Of a DNA stretch of 64,000 nt, positions 56,631 through 64,000 are shown one piece after another (position 1 is the first letter of the stretch; each line of letters starts with the position of its first letter). A program made the translations under genes and the position numbers. The stretch is from positions 124,001-188,000 of the forward strand of contig RQOG01000006.1 in assembly GCA_003854985.1 (NCBI GenBank), read 5' to 3'. The notes beneath the pieces were generated by a model. The model saw only the letters and a program-made list of their open reading frames with translations. It was not told where the DNA came from and did no database searches. The stretch comes from Calditrichota bacterium (GTDB lineage Bacteria; Calditrichota; Calditrichia; Calditrichales; Calditrichaceae).

Positions 56631-58334
56631 ATGAAATATCAATGGATAAAACCGGCTGCAGTTAATCCTTCTATTATTAAAAATCTTACGGAAGAGACCG
56701 GTCTGCATCCTATTGTCATGTCTATCCTTTATAATCGTTTTTACAGAAGCGCAAAGGAAATAGAAACATTTCTCCGCGCAGATTTGGATCAGCTTCATGA
56801 TCCTTTTCTTTTTAAGGAAATGCAAAAGGCCGTTGAACGAATCATAATCGCTTTACGGGAAGGTGAAAATATCCTGATTTATGGTGATTACGATGTGGAC
56901 GGGGTAACAGGCGTATCCGTCTTGTATGACGGTTTGTTTAAAATGGGCGGGAAAGTATCCTTTTTTATTCCTGACCGGTTTGAAGAAGGTTATGGCGTTT
57001 CCGCGGAAGGCATTAAAAAGGCCAGAAATCGCGGCACCAGTCTGATGATTACAGTAGACTGCGGCATTACCGCAGTCGATGAGGTGGCTTTCGCTTCTCA
57101 GTCCGGAATAGATACTATTATCTGCGATCATCATGAACCTGGCGAAAGTTTACCTGCCGCGGTTGCGGTTATCGATGCTAAAATAAAAGAGTGTCCCTAT
57201 CCGTTTAAAGAGCTTGCCGGCTGCGGTGTTGCCTTTAAACTGCTGCAGGCTATTGCCGAATATCTCGGCACCGATCCAAGTTTTGCAAATCAATATCTGG
57301 ACTTAGTGGCCATAGGAACATCTGCCGATATTGTTACCCTGACCGGTGAAAACAGGGTATTAGTCAAACATGGTTTATCGATGATCAACGAGAATCCGAG
57401 ACCGGGTCTTTTTGCCTTAATGGAAAATTGCGGAATGATCGGGAAAGAGCTAACGGTTAATAAAATTGTGTTTGTCCTGGCACCGCGATTAAACGCAGTA
57501 GGAAGAATTTCAAACGCCAAAAAAGCAGTTCATCTGCTAACGACAACCAGTTTGCAGCAGGGTAAGAATATTTCCAAAATCCTGGAAAAAGAAAATGAAA
57601 CACGTAAAAATATTGATGAAGTTACCTTTATGGAAGCGCAGCAGCTTCTGGATGAGACCATCGATCTGGACAAAAAAAGGGTATTGGTCATAGCCCGTGA
57701 GAACTGGCATACCGGCGTTATAGGAATCGTTGCTTCCCGGTTATTGGAAAAAATGAATCGTCCCACCGTACTCATTTCAATTCAGGATGGAGTGGGAAAA
57801 GGATCGGCCCGTTCTTTACCAACTTTTGATATTTATGAGGCATTTCGTAAATTAGATCACTTATTAATAAATTACGGTGGTCATCAGTATGCCGCGGGGC
57901 TGACTATTTCGGCGGAAAATATACCGGTGCTGGATGACGCGCTCAATCAGATTGCAGAGGATGATCTGGTAATTGAGGAAATGGTGCCGAAATTATCCAT
58001 TGATGCCGAGGTCAGATTTAAGGATCTCGATGCGAATTTTTTTAACGACCTCAAAGCGATGGCCCCTCACGGACCAGGCAATATGAGGCCAGTGTTTGTT
58101 ACAAGTGAATTGTGCGTTTTTGGCAACGCATCAATTGTGGGACATAATCATTTGAAACTTAAATTTAAACAGGACGACGTGGTTATTGATGCTATCGGAT
58201 ATAATCTTGGCGATTATCTGAATCAATTGAAGAATGCCAGAAATATACTGGATTGCGCTTATGTCCTGGAAGAAACAAGGTGGAGCGGCCAGACTACCAT
58301 TCAAATGAGAATCAGAGATTTAATGATAGGATAA
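56631..58334 (+). CDS. recJ: Single-strand-specific DNA exonuclease RecJ
   Basis: The 567-residue protein has the DHH phosphoesterase motifs YGDYDVDGVTG, TVDCGITAVDE and CDHHEPG, and a DHHA1 domain with HTGVIGIVASRL and NYGGHQYAAGL. A C-terminal OB-like fold spans about 445-560. It is the 5'-3' exonuclease of recombination and mismatch repair. ATG 56631 follows CGGAG (56622-56626). An in-frame start at 56556 would lie inside rnpB and is rejected. Confidence 0.95.
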   Translation: MKYQWIKPAAVNPSIIKNLTEETGLHPIVMSILYNRFYRSAKEIETFLRADLDQLHDPFLFKEMQKAVERIIIALREGENILIYGDYDVDGVTGVSVLYDGLFKMGGKVSFFIPDRFEEGYGVSAEGIKKARNRGTSLMITVDCGITAVDEVAFASQSGIDTIICDHHEPGESLPAAVAVIDAKIKECPYPFKELAGCGVAFKLLQAIAEYLGTDPSFANQYLDLVAIGTSADIVTLTGENRVLVKHGLSMINENPRPGLFALMENCGMIGKELTVNKIVFVLAPRLNAVGRISNAKKAVHLLTTTSLQQGKNISKILEKENETRKNIDEVTFMEAQQLLDETIDLDKKRVLVIARENWHTGVIGIVASRLLEKMNRPTVLISIQDGVGKGSARSLPTFDIYEAFRKLDHLLINYGGHQYAAGLTISAENIPVLDDALNQIAEDDLVIEEMVPKLSIDAEVRFKDLDANFFNDLKAMAPHGPGNMRPVFVTSELCVFGNASIVGHNHLKLKFKQDDVVIDAIGYNLGDYLNQLKNARNILDCAYVLEETRWSGQTTIQMRIRDLMIG

Positions 58335-58337
58335 GCA

Positions 58338-59195
58338 ATGGAAGATTTTGAGAAAAGTATACCATTTTTTGAGCAGTTAAAAAAAATAAGAATAAGTAAA
58401 AAGCTGGATCTCAAAAATATATCGGAGAAAAGCCGTATACAGGTAAAATATCTTCAGGCTATTGAAGAAGGACAATTTGAGGTTATTCCCGAAGTGTATG
58501 ATAAGCTGTTTTTTCAGACTTATCTGGGCTTTCTGGAATTGGATAAAGAAACGGAAGTAAATTATTATAATGAATTTAGAAGATTTCGAAAAATATCAGA
58601 GCCAAAACATACGACAACTATCCGGAAAATCAGAAGTCAGGCCAGTGATCCGGAGATTATAGAAAGATTTAAAAAACTATACATTGGTTTGCCTATTCTG
58701 CTTATCGTTCTAATTGTCATTATACTGGCATTAAATTCGACTAAAGTGTCAACAAATGATGAAGAACCGGTAGAAGAACTCTCTGTCAGACAGGTAGCGC
58801 AGGAGCTTGAACAAAAACAATTAGCCGACAGTACTGCTCCGGAGAATACTGCAAACGCCGAAAAATCTGGAATATCTCCTGAAAAACAAGTTTCAGTCGG
58901 CATCAGGGCTATTGAAGATACCTGGTTAAGACTGGTTAAAGATAAAAAAGATACTCTGGAATATTTATTAAGAACAGGAAATAATTTAACCCAGACAGCC
59001 GATTCCACAATGGAATTTTTAATCGGTAAAGCCTATGGGATCCGGATGACTATCAATTCGAAAAATATTGGTGTTCTTGGGGAGCGCGGCGATGTCGTTT
59101 CTTATATGAAAGTTACCAGCGCCGGCATTGTTTCAAAAAGACTAAAACGAATCGGGGGGAATACTGTATCAAATGTATCGGATTCTGTTAATTAG
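58338..59195 (+). CDS. RodZ-like helix-turn-helix membrane protein
   Basis: The 285-residue bitopic protein has an N-terminal Cro-type HTH (about 10-80, LKKIRISKKLDLKNISEKS and VKYLQAIEEGQFEVIP), one transmembrane helix (about 115-132, LPILLIVLIVIILAL), a low-complexity linker and a C-terminal DUF4115 beta domain (about 190-275, IEDTWLRLVKDKKDT). RodZ links MreB to the wall machinery in rod-shaped cells. Starts three bases after recJ; its end overlaps the next gene by 23 bases. Confidence 0.85.
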   Translation: MEDFEKSIPFFEQLKKIRISKKLDLKNISEKSRIQVKYLQAIEEGQFEVIPEVYDKLFFQTYLGFLELDKETEVNYYNEFRRFRKISEPKHTTTIRKIRSQASDPEIIERFKKLYIGLPILLIVLIVIILALNSTKVSTNDEEPVEELSVRQVAQELEQKQLADSTAPENTANAEKSGISPEKQVSVGIRAIEDTWLRLVKDKKDTLEYLLRTGNNLTQTADSTMEFLIGKAYGIRMTINSKNIGVLGERGDVVSYMKVTSAGIVSKRLKRIGGNTVSNVSDSVN

Positions 59196-59682
59196 TTTAT
59201 TATTGCTTTTACACTGTGCTAAGGAGTCGTCTCAGAAGAATTATGAGAAGATTCATAACGGAGATCGGGTTATACTCAGCGGAGAGATTTCGGTAGAAAA
59301 TCTGTATGATGAATTTCCGGATTGGGAAAAAAATGCTTTAGCCTACTATCCGGATACGGCGGTTATTTCCCGGTTACAAAACATTACCTATGATTTTTCC
59401 GCAGAAGTATTTTTAGGCACCTGGTGCAGTGACAGCGAAAGAGAAGTTCCGCGATTTTTAAAAATATGGCAGGAAGCAAATCTGAATGAAAAAGGCGAAC
59501 TCTTTCTTTATACTTTAGGCAGAGACAAAGAATCAAAGAATGGATTATCGGAACTAAAAAGTATAAAATTTGTACCTACATTTATTTTCTATAAAAATGA
59601 TAAAGAAATAGGCAGAATCGTTGAGGAACCTGCTGAAATTTTAGAAAAAGACATAAGTAACATATTGTTAAAAAATGAATAA
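59173..59682 (+). CDS. Thioredoxin-fold lipoprotein
   Basis: The 169-residue protein has a lipoprotein signal (MYRILLISLLLLLHC, Cys 15 after LLH, so a weak lipobox) and a thioredoxin-like domain with FLGTWCSDSEREVPRFLKIW and later KFVPTFIFYKNDKEIGRIVE (cis-Pro VPT). The second active-site Cys of CxxC is Ser here (CSDS), so it is not a classical disulfide exchanger. It overlaps the RodZ-like gene, suggesting coupled expression. Confidence 0.8.
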   Translation: MYRILLISLLLLLHCAKESSQKNYEKIHNGDRVILSGEISVENLYDEFPDWEKNALAYYPDTAVISRLQNITYDFSAEVFLGTWCSDSEREVPRFLKIWQEANLNEKGELFLYTLGRDKESKNGLSELKSIKFVPTFIFYKNDKEIGRIVEEPAEILEKDISNILLKNE

Positions 59683-59707
59683 TATAGCTCCGGAGGGATA
59701 AAAAAAT

Positions 59708-60004
59708 ATGGCGGATTCAATTAATGAAAAAAAGAAGTCTGATAATAATAAAAATGAGCAGGAAGAACCGGAATTTAATCCCAAAGTAGAAAAAATATAT
59801 AAAACGACATTAAGAGTTATGAGCCTGATTATTGGAATCGCGATTGGCGCCATATTGATATTTCCATTATTTGAAATACGCATTTTGGATATAATAACCC
59901 AGCATTTATTCAGAGCGGGTCTGCTGTCGCTCATTTTAGTTATTTTTATAGAAATATTTGCGAATAAGGTTAAAACATTGCTTAGTAAAACCATTAAGGT
60001 TTGA
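59708..60004 (+). CDS. Small two-helix membrane protein
   Basis: The 98-residue protein has a highly charged N-terminal half (EKKKSDNNKNEQEEPEFNPK) and two hydrophobic helices at about 36-57 and 65-85. No family recognised. GGAGG (59693-59697) precedes the start. It lies three bases before a receiver-kinase gene and may be cotranscribed with it. Confidence 0.7.
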   Translation: MADSINEKKKSDNNKNEQEEPEFNPKVEKIYKTTLRVMSLIIGIAIGAILIFPLFEIRILDIITQHLFRAGLLSLILVIFIEIFANKVKTLLSKTIKV

Positions 60005-60007
60005 TGT

Positions 60008-61570
60008 ATGCAAAAGATTTTAGTAATTGACGATGACCTTGATATTCGCGGTACTATAAAATCCCTCCTGGAAGCGAATGAATATCATGTTGACACCAGT
60101 ACTTCGGCTAAAGAAGCGGATAAAAAAATAAGAACCACGGCTTATTCAACCATTTTGTTGGATATATTTTTACCGGATATAAACGGGCTGGATTATATTG
60201 ATGAACTTCGCAGCAAAGGCATTAAAGTACCCGTTATAATAATTACCGGAGATTCGAATATCAGTACTGCACGGCAGGCCATAAGACAGGGTGTTTTCGA
60301 TTACATGGTTAAGCCTTTTAAAAGTAATCAGCTTTTGCAGGTTGTACAGAATGCTGTGATGCATAATCACCTGATTGAGGAAAGAGAGTCACTGGAGAGA
60401 CAGAAGCAGTTATACCAGGCGGAGCTGGAGCATACGGTTGCCAGGAAGGTCAAAGAATTAAGGGAGTCTGAACAAAAATACCAGGATCTCGTGGAGCAAT
60501 CTCTTGTTGGCGTTTATATTCTCCAAAAAGAGAAATTTAAATATGTCAACCACAAATTCTGCGAAATACTGGGCCTGAATCCGGAAGATATTATCGAAAA
60601 AAAAGGGTTAAGTGATTTTGCCACGGCCGAATTTAATAAGATCGTAAAGCATAATCTTGAACTCAGGTCAAAAGGAAATATACCGTTAAACAGTTTTCAA
60701 TTTAGGGCGGTTACCAATGATAATAAAATTTTATTGCTTGAAACATGGGTTGGCCCGGTGCTTTATAAAGGTTCAAACGCGATGGAAGGCATCATTATTG
60801 ATATAACCGAACAATATTATGCCAAAGTGCGGGAGAACAAACTGGAACTCGAACTATTAAATGAAAACAAACTGGCCGCGATAGGTCAATTGGCAGCTGG
60901 AATAGCGCATAATTTAAATACCCCGCTCTCTATCATCCAGGGTAATGCGGAACTTCTGCAGTTTAAATATTCGGACGCCATAGAAATTGAGAAAATACTG
61001 AAACAGACTGAGAATATGTCTCATCTTATCAATACCATATTGGTTAAAAATCAGCGGGAGCAACAAAATGAAATAGTTGATATTGATATTAATGAGCTGT
61101 TAACGCAGGAACTGGAGTTCCTTAAAGCCCATATGTTTTTTAAGCATAAAATTGAGAAGACTTATCATTTTGACGATTCATTGCCCCGGGTGGAAGGTAT
61201 TTACAGCGATTTTTCTCAGAGTATCTCAAGTATTATTCAAAATGCCATAGATGCCATGTACGATACGGAGAAAAAGGAATTATCCGTAAGCACCACAAAA
61301 GAAAATGGGATGATCGTTATTTCTATTTCAGATACAGGGGTAGGAATTCCGGAAAAAAATCGTCAAAGAATATTCGAACCTTTTTTCAGCACGAACCATC
61401 GGGATATTCAGACAATAAATAAACAAACGCCTTCGGATCATCCCAAAGGAACAGGGCTGGGATTAAGTGTCGCTCTGAATCTGCTTTCTCCCTATGGTGC
61501 CAGAATTGAATTTACATCGGAAGTAAATAAAGGCACTACTTTCTTCATCAAAATACCTATCCGTAAATAA
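60008..61570 (+). CDS. Receiver-PAS-histidine kinase hybrid protein
   Basis: The 520-residue soluble protein has an N-terminal receiver (1-120, Asp in ILLDIFLPDINGLDY near 53, VKPFKSNQLL), a coiled-coil connector, a PAS domain (about 155-275, LVEQSLVGVYILQ) and a histidine kinase core. The core shows H-box LAAGIAHNLNTPLSII, N-box SIIQNAIDAMYD, and G-boxes SDTGVGIP and GTGLGLSVAL. A receiver placed before a kinase suggests it relays another kinase's signal. No output regulator is adjacent. Confidence 0.9.
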   Translation: MQKILVIDDDLDIRGTIKSLLEANEYHVDTSTSAKEADKKIRTTAYSTILLDIFLPDINGLDYIDELRSKGIKVPVIIITGDSNISTARQAIRQGVFDYMVKPFKSNQLLQVVQNAVMHNHLIEERESLERQKQLYQAELEHTVARKVKELRESEQKYQDLVEQSLVGVYILQKEKFKYVNHKFCEILGLNPEDIIEKKGLSDFATAEFNKIVKHNLELRSKGNIPLNSFQFRAVTNDNKILLLETWVGPVLYKGSNAMEGIIIDITEQYYAKVRENKLELELLNENKLAAIGQLAAGIAHNLNTPLSIIQGNAELLQFKYSDAIEIEKILKQTENMSHLINTILVKNQREQQNEIVDIDINELLTQELEFLKAHMFFKHKIEKTYHFDDSLPRVEGIYSDFSQSISSIIQNAIDAMYDTEKKELSVSTTKENGMIVISISDTGVGIPEKNRQRIFEPFFSTNHRDIQTINKQTPSDHPKGTGLGLSVALNLLSPYGARIEFTSEVNKGTTFFIKIPIRK

Positions 61571-61666
61571 TATTCTTATTAACTTTTTTACAAAGAAAAG
61601 TTGTAAAAATTAATTGTTTTTATTAAATTTAAATCCCAAAAAAACAATCATTTTGAGATAATTATT

Positions 61667-62662
61667 TTGGCCGGAAAAAAGAACCAGAATTTGCTGCAAA
61701 TCATTCAGAATTTTCAAACTAAAAAGATCATGGTTATCGGCGATTTAATGGTGGATGAATACCTGTGGGGTAAAGTAACCCGGTTGTCTCCGGAAGCTCC
61801 CGTACCAATTGTTGATCTTGAATCTGAATCGTTAAGATTCGGCGGCGCTTCTAATGTAGCGCTTAATTTAAAATCACTGGGCTGCGAACCTGTAATAATC
61901 GGTATGATCGGCAATGACAGGATGGGCGATTCATTTCGGGGGCTACTTAATGAGCATAAAATTCAGGATACTGGTTTGCTTGTTTCCACAGACAGACCGA
62001 CTACTGTTAAAACAAGAGTTATCGGCGATAATCAGCATTTAGCCAGAATAGATCGTGAAGTCACATCCTATATAACCGGAAAAGATATTGAGAAAGCCAA
62101 GGAAACAATACAAAAACAGATAAACGGCTGCGAAGCGGTTATCCTGCAGGATTATAATAAAGGATTTTTACCGGCCGAATTGATCAGGTATTCCATTCAA
62201 ATTGCGACCGAAAAAGGGCTAATCATTACGGTTGATCCTAAGTTTATAAATTTCAAAGAATATAAAAACTGTACGTTGTTTAAACCGAATATTAAGGAAG
62301 CTTCCCAGGCCCTGGCGCGCGTAATCAAATCCGGGGAAGAAATAAAAAAAGCAGGTTCAGACTTGCTGGAACTACTTAACACACAAAGTGTATTATTAAC
62401 TCTTGGCGCTCAAGGCATGGCTCTTTTTGAAAAAAACAAAGACATGATTCATATTCCAACCCGAACCAGAAAAGTGGCCGATGTATCCGGCGCCGGAGAT
62501 ACCGTTATCAGCACCATTACAGCCGCTCTGTCCGGAGGCGCGGATTATGCAGAAGCCGCATACCTGGCCAACAGGGCGGCAGGTATTGTTTGTGAAGAGG
62601 TTGGAATAGTTCCGATTGAAAAAGAAATTTTGATGGATAACCTAAAACAGGGCAGTGAATGA
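61667..62662 (+). CDS. rfaE1: D-glycero-beta-D-manno-heptose-7-phosphate kinase
   Basis: The 331-residue PfkB-family kinase has MVIGDLMVDEYLWG, FGGASNVALNLKSLG, QDYNKGFL, VDPKF and the catalytic DVSGAGDTVISTI. It phosphorylates heptose-7-phosphate at C1 in ADP-heptose synthesis for the LPS core. The start is TTG 61667 with no strong ribosome binding site. This is the split form, with kinase and adenylyltransferase on separate genes overlapping by four bases. Confidence 0.93.
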   Translation: MAGKKNQNLLQIIQNFQTKKIMVIGDLMVDEYLWGKVTRLSPEAPVPIVDLESESLRFGGASNVALNLKSLGCEPVIIGMIGNDRMGDSFRGLLNEHKIQDTGLLVSTDRPTTVKTRVIGDNQHLARIDREVTSYITGKDIEKAKETIQKQINGCEAVILQDYNKGFLPAELIRYSIQIATEKGLIITVDPKFINFKEYKNCTLFKPNIKEASQALARVIKSGEEIKKAGSDLLELLNTQSVLLTLGAQGMALFEKNKDMIHIPTRTRKVADVSGAGDTVISTITAALSGGADYAEAAYLANRAAGIVCEEVGIVPIEKEILMDNLKQGSE

Positions 62663-63135
62663 AGGAAATCGTTTCAATCGATCAGATCACCCATGTAATT
62701 GAGACTTTAAAAAAATCCGGTTATAAGAAAATCGTTTTTACAAACGGCTGCTTTGATATACTTCATCGCGGTCATGTGGAATACCTTGAAAAAGCCCGTG
62801 AATTGGGCGATTTACTGGTTCTCGGATTGAATTCAGATACATCTGTAAAAAAGCTGAAAGGCCACCCAAGACCTTATGTCGGGCAGGAAGACAGGGCGTT
62901 TATTTTATCCCGCTTAGAGGCTGTGGATATCGTTTGCATCTTCGATGAAGATACCCCTTATGAATTAATAAAAAGAGTGAAACCGGATGTCCTTGTTAAA
63001 GGTGGCGACTATAATGCCGATGACATTGTTGGAAATGATATTGTTATTAATCGTGGAGGCCAGGTAATTTCTCTGCCTTTTGTAGAAGGTAAATCAACGA
63101 GTTCTCTGATTGAGGAGATAAAAAACCAAATTTGA
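62659..63135 (+). CDS. rfaE2: D-glycero-beta-D-manno-heptose 1-phosphate adenylyltransferase
   Basis: The 158-residue nucleotidyltransferase has the HxGH-type motif [40 protein letters not shown] and VKGGDY. It adds AMP to heptose-1-phosphate. Its start overlaps the rfaE1 stop (ATGA), confirming a functional pair. Confidence 0.94.
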   Translation: MKEIVSIDQITHVIETLKKSGYKKIVFTNGCFDILHRGHVEYLEKARELGDLLVLGLNSDTSVKKLKGHPRPYVGQEDRAFILSRLEAVDIVCIFDEDTPYELIKRVKPDVLVKGGDYNADDIVGNDIVINRGGQVISLPFVEGKSTSSLIEEIKNQI

Positions 63136-63145
63136 TAGGAGAGAT

Positions 63146-64000
63146 ATGCGCAAAGCATTGATTATATATAGTATTATTTGGTTGTCCTTTAGCTGTCAGC
63201 CATCCGTTGTAAAAGAAGTCTCTGTAGCAGAGCCGAAGCCGTTACATGATTTTCCTGAAAATTTATGGATATCTAAAAAGTTCGAAACGAAAATCGATAC
63301 CATATTTAAATATCATGATACGGCGAAAGAAAAACTGGCTTGGCAGGATACATTGGGCGCAGAGATTTATTTTTCCTTAGCATTCGACCTGGTATCCGGT
63401 TTGAATGATGAAGACCGCACCACTTTACAGTATTGGGCTTATTTTGATTCTGTTTTTAAATTTATGACGGATGAATATGAGAAAATATACTTTCAGGAAA
63501 ACTTAGCGCCTGAGGCAGAAGAGATAAGGGAAGAAATCGCCGATTTTGAGGATTTTTATTTCTCGGATTCACTTTTATACAGCGATGAAACGCTCGTTGA
63601 TTCAAGTAGCGGGTTTCCAATTACATTAAATAAAAAAGTCCGGCTGGCTATCCAATATTTTCAGACTCGCGGAAGGGCTATATTCACACGCTGGCTGGAG
63701 CGCAGCGGTAAATACGAAGATATTACTAAAGCCATATTTAAAGAAATCGGTTTACCTGAAGAGCTTGTTTATGTAGCCATGATAGAGAGCGGATTTAATC
63801 CTAATGCGCGTTCCTATGCGCGGGCGGTAGGCATGTGGCAGTTTATTTCCGCTACCGGGCGGTATTATGATTTGCGCAATAATTGGTGGTTCGATGAACG
63901 AAGAGACGTAATAAAGGCCAGTTATGCGGCTGCCAGACATTTAAAAGATTTGTATGAAAGATTTGGTGACTGGTATCTGGCTTTGTCGGGATATAATTGC
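63146..64000 (+). CDS. Lytic transglycosylase (MltD-like) lipoprotein, 3'-truncated
   Basis: The frame from ATG 63146 (AGGAGAG seven bases or fewer upstream) stays open to the window end, giving the first 285 residues. A short hydrophobic N-terminus ends LSFSC, a probable lipobox with Cys 17. An acidic helical region follows. An SLT domain begins near 205, with [14 protein letters not shown] (catalytic Glu), [15 protein letters not shown] and LALSGYNC at the cut. It cleaves peptidoglycan in the periplasm. The remainder, possibly with LysM repeats, lies outside. Confidence 0.88.
   Translation, partial: MRKALIIYSIIWLSFSCQPSVVKEVSVAEPKPLHDFPENLWISKKFETKIDTIFKYHDTAKEKLAWQDTLGAEIYFSLAFDLVSGLNDEDRTTLQYWAYFDSVFKFMTDEYEKIYFQENLAPEAEEIREEIADFEDFYFSDSLLYSDETLVDSSSGFPITLNKKVRLAIQYFQTRGRAIFTRWLERSGKYEDITKAIFKEIGLPEELVYVAMIESGFNPNARSYARAVGMWQFISATGRYYDLRNNWWFDERRDVIKASYAAARHLKDLYERFGDWYLALSGYNC

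Overview
This is bacterial chromosome of roughly 40% GC by eye. The genes are densely packed and mostly on the + strand. It has a Gram-negative outer-membrane gene set: tamB-like, bamA, skp/ompH, lpxD, an lpxC-fabZ fusion, lpxA, rfaE1/rfaE2 and a Kdo-type sugar operon. A secreted beta-propeller ends in the sorting tail typical of the FCB group (motif NNYPNPFNPSTTISY). Together these point to a non-Bacteroidetes FCB-type lineage such as Calditrichota, KSB1, Marinimicrobia or Ignavibacteriota. The exact phylum cannot be fixed from this window.

Layout. 1-6603: truncated sugar-nucleotide epimerase; a sialate-esterase-like lipoprotein, an SSS symporter and three small membrane proteins; an RlmI-type methyltransferase. 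6738-9158: sorted propeller, DUF3332 lipoprotein (minus strand), ExbD. 9320-13412: a two-component system (membrane histidine kinase plus NtrC-type sigma-54 activator) preceded by a near-perfect -24/-12 promoter, then a TonB-like gene with its own -24/-12-like site and an upstream palindrome. 13658-14906: GT2 glycosyltransferase and polysaccharide deacetylase. 15022-18518: an AT-rich accessory island on the minus strand with a sacsin/NO VEIN-like ATPase-nuclease and a decayed VapBC-like pair. 18526-25676: a complete histidine operon, hisGDCBHAF(IE), preceded by a promoter, a His-rich leader peptide and a terminator, which is a textbook attenuation layout. 25877-28541: FGGY kinase and alpha/beta hydrolase. 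28602-31645 (minus): kdsB-kdnA-kdnB, the gene set for 8-amino-Kdo. 31877-31950 (minus): tRNA-Ala(GGC).

32051-39268 holds housekeeping genes: tgt, yajC, fmt, rpsU, an HD-GYP regulator, dodecin, ferredoxin, rny, an IscA-like protein and def. 39533-52966 is the envelope-biogenesis block: tamB, bamA, skp, lpxD, lpxC-fabZ, lpxA, a lipoate ligase-like gene, a small barrel protein and rseP. 53047-63135 has a 733-residue protein of unknown function, a CAU tRNA, a zinc-ribbon coiled-coil protein, RNase P RNA, recJ, a RodZ-like protein, a thioredoxin-like lipoprotein, a receiver-PAS-kinase protein and the heptose genes rfaE1/rfaE2. The window ends inside a lytic transglycosylase.

The most notable signals are the his attenuator, the apparently self-contained sigma-54 circuit around the kinase/activator and TonB genes, the ATPase-nuclease island, and the 8-amino-Kdo operon. 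No IS element, CRISPR array, phage or rRNA operon was seen. Starts were moved from the longest possible ORF where a ribosome binding site, terminator, RNA gene or family length argued for it; each case is explained in its entry.
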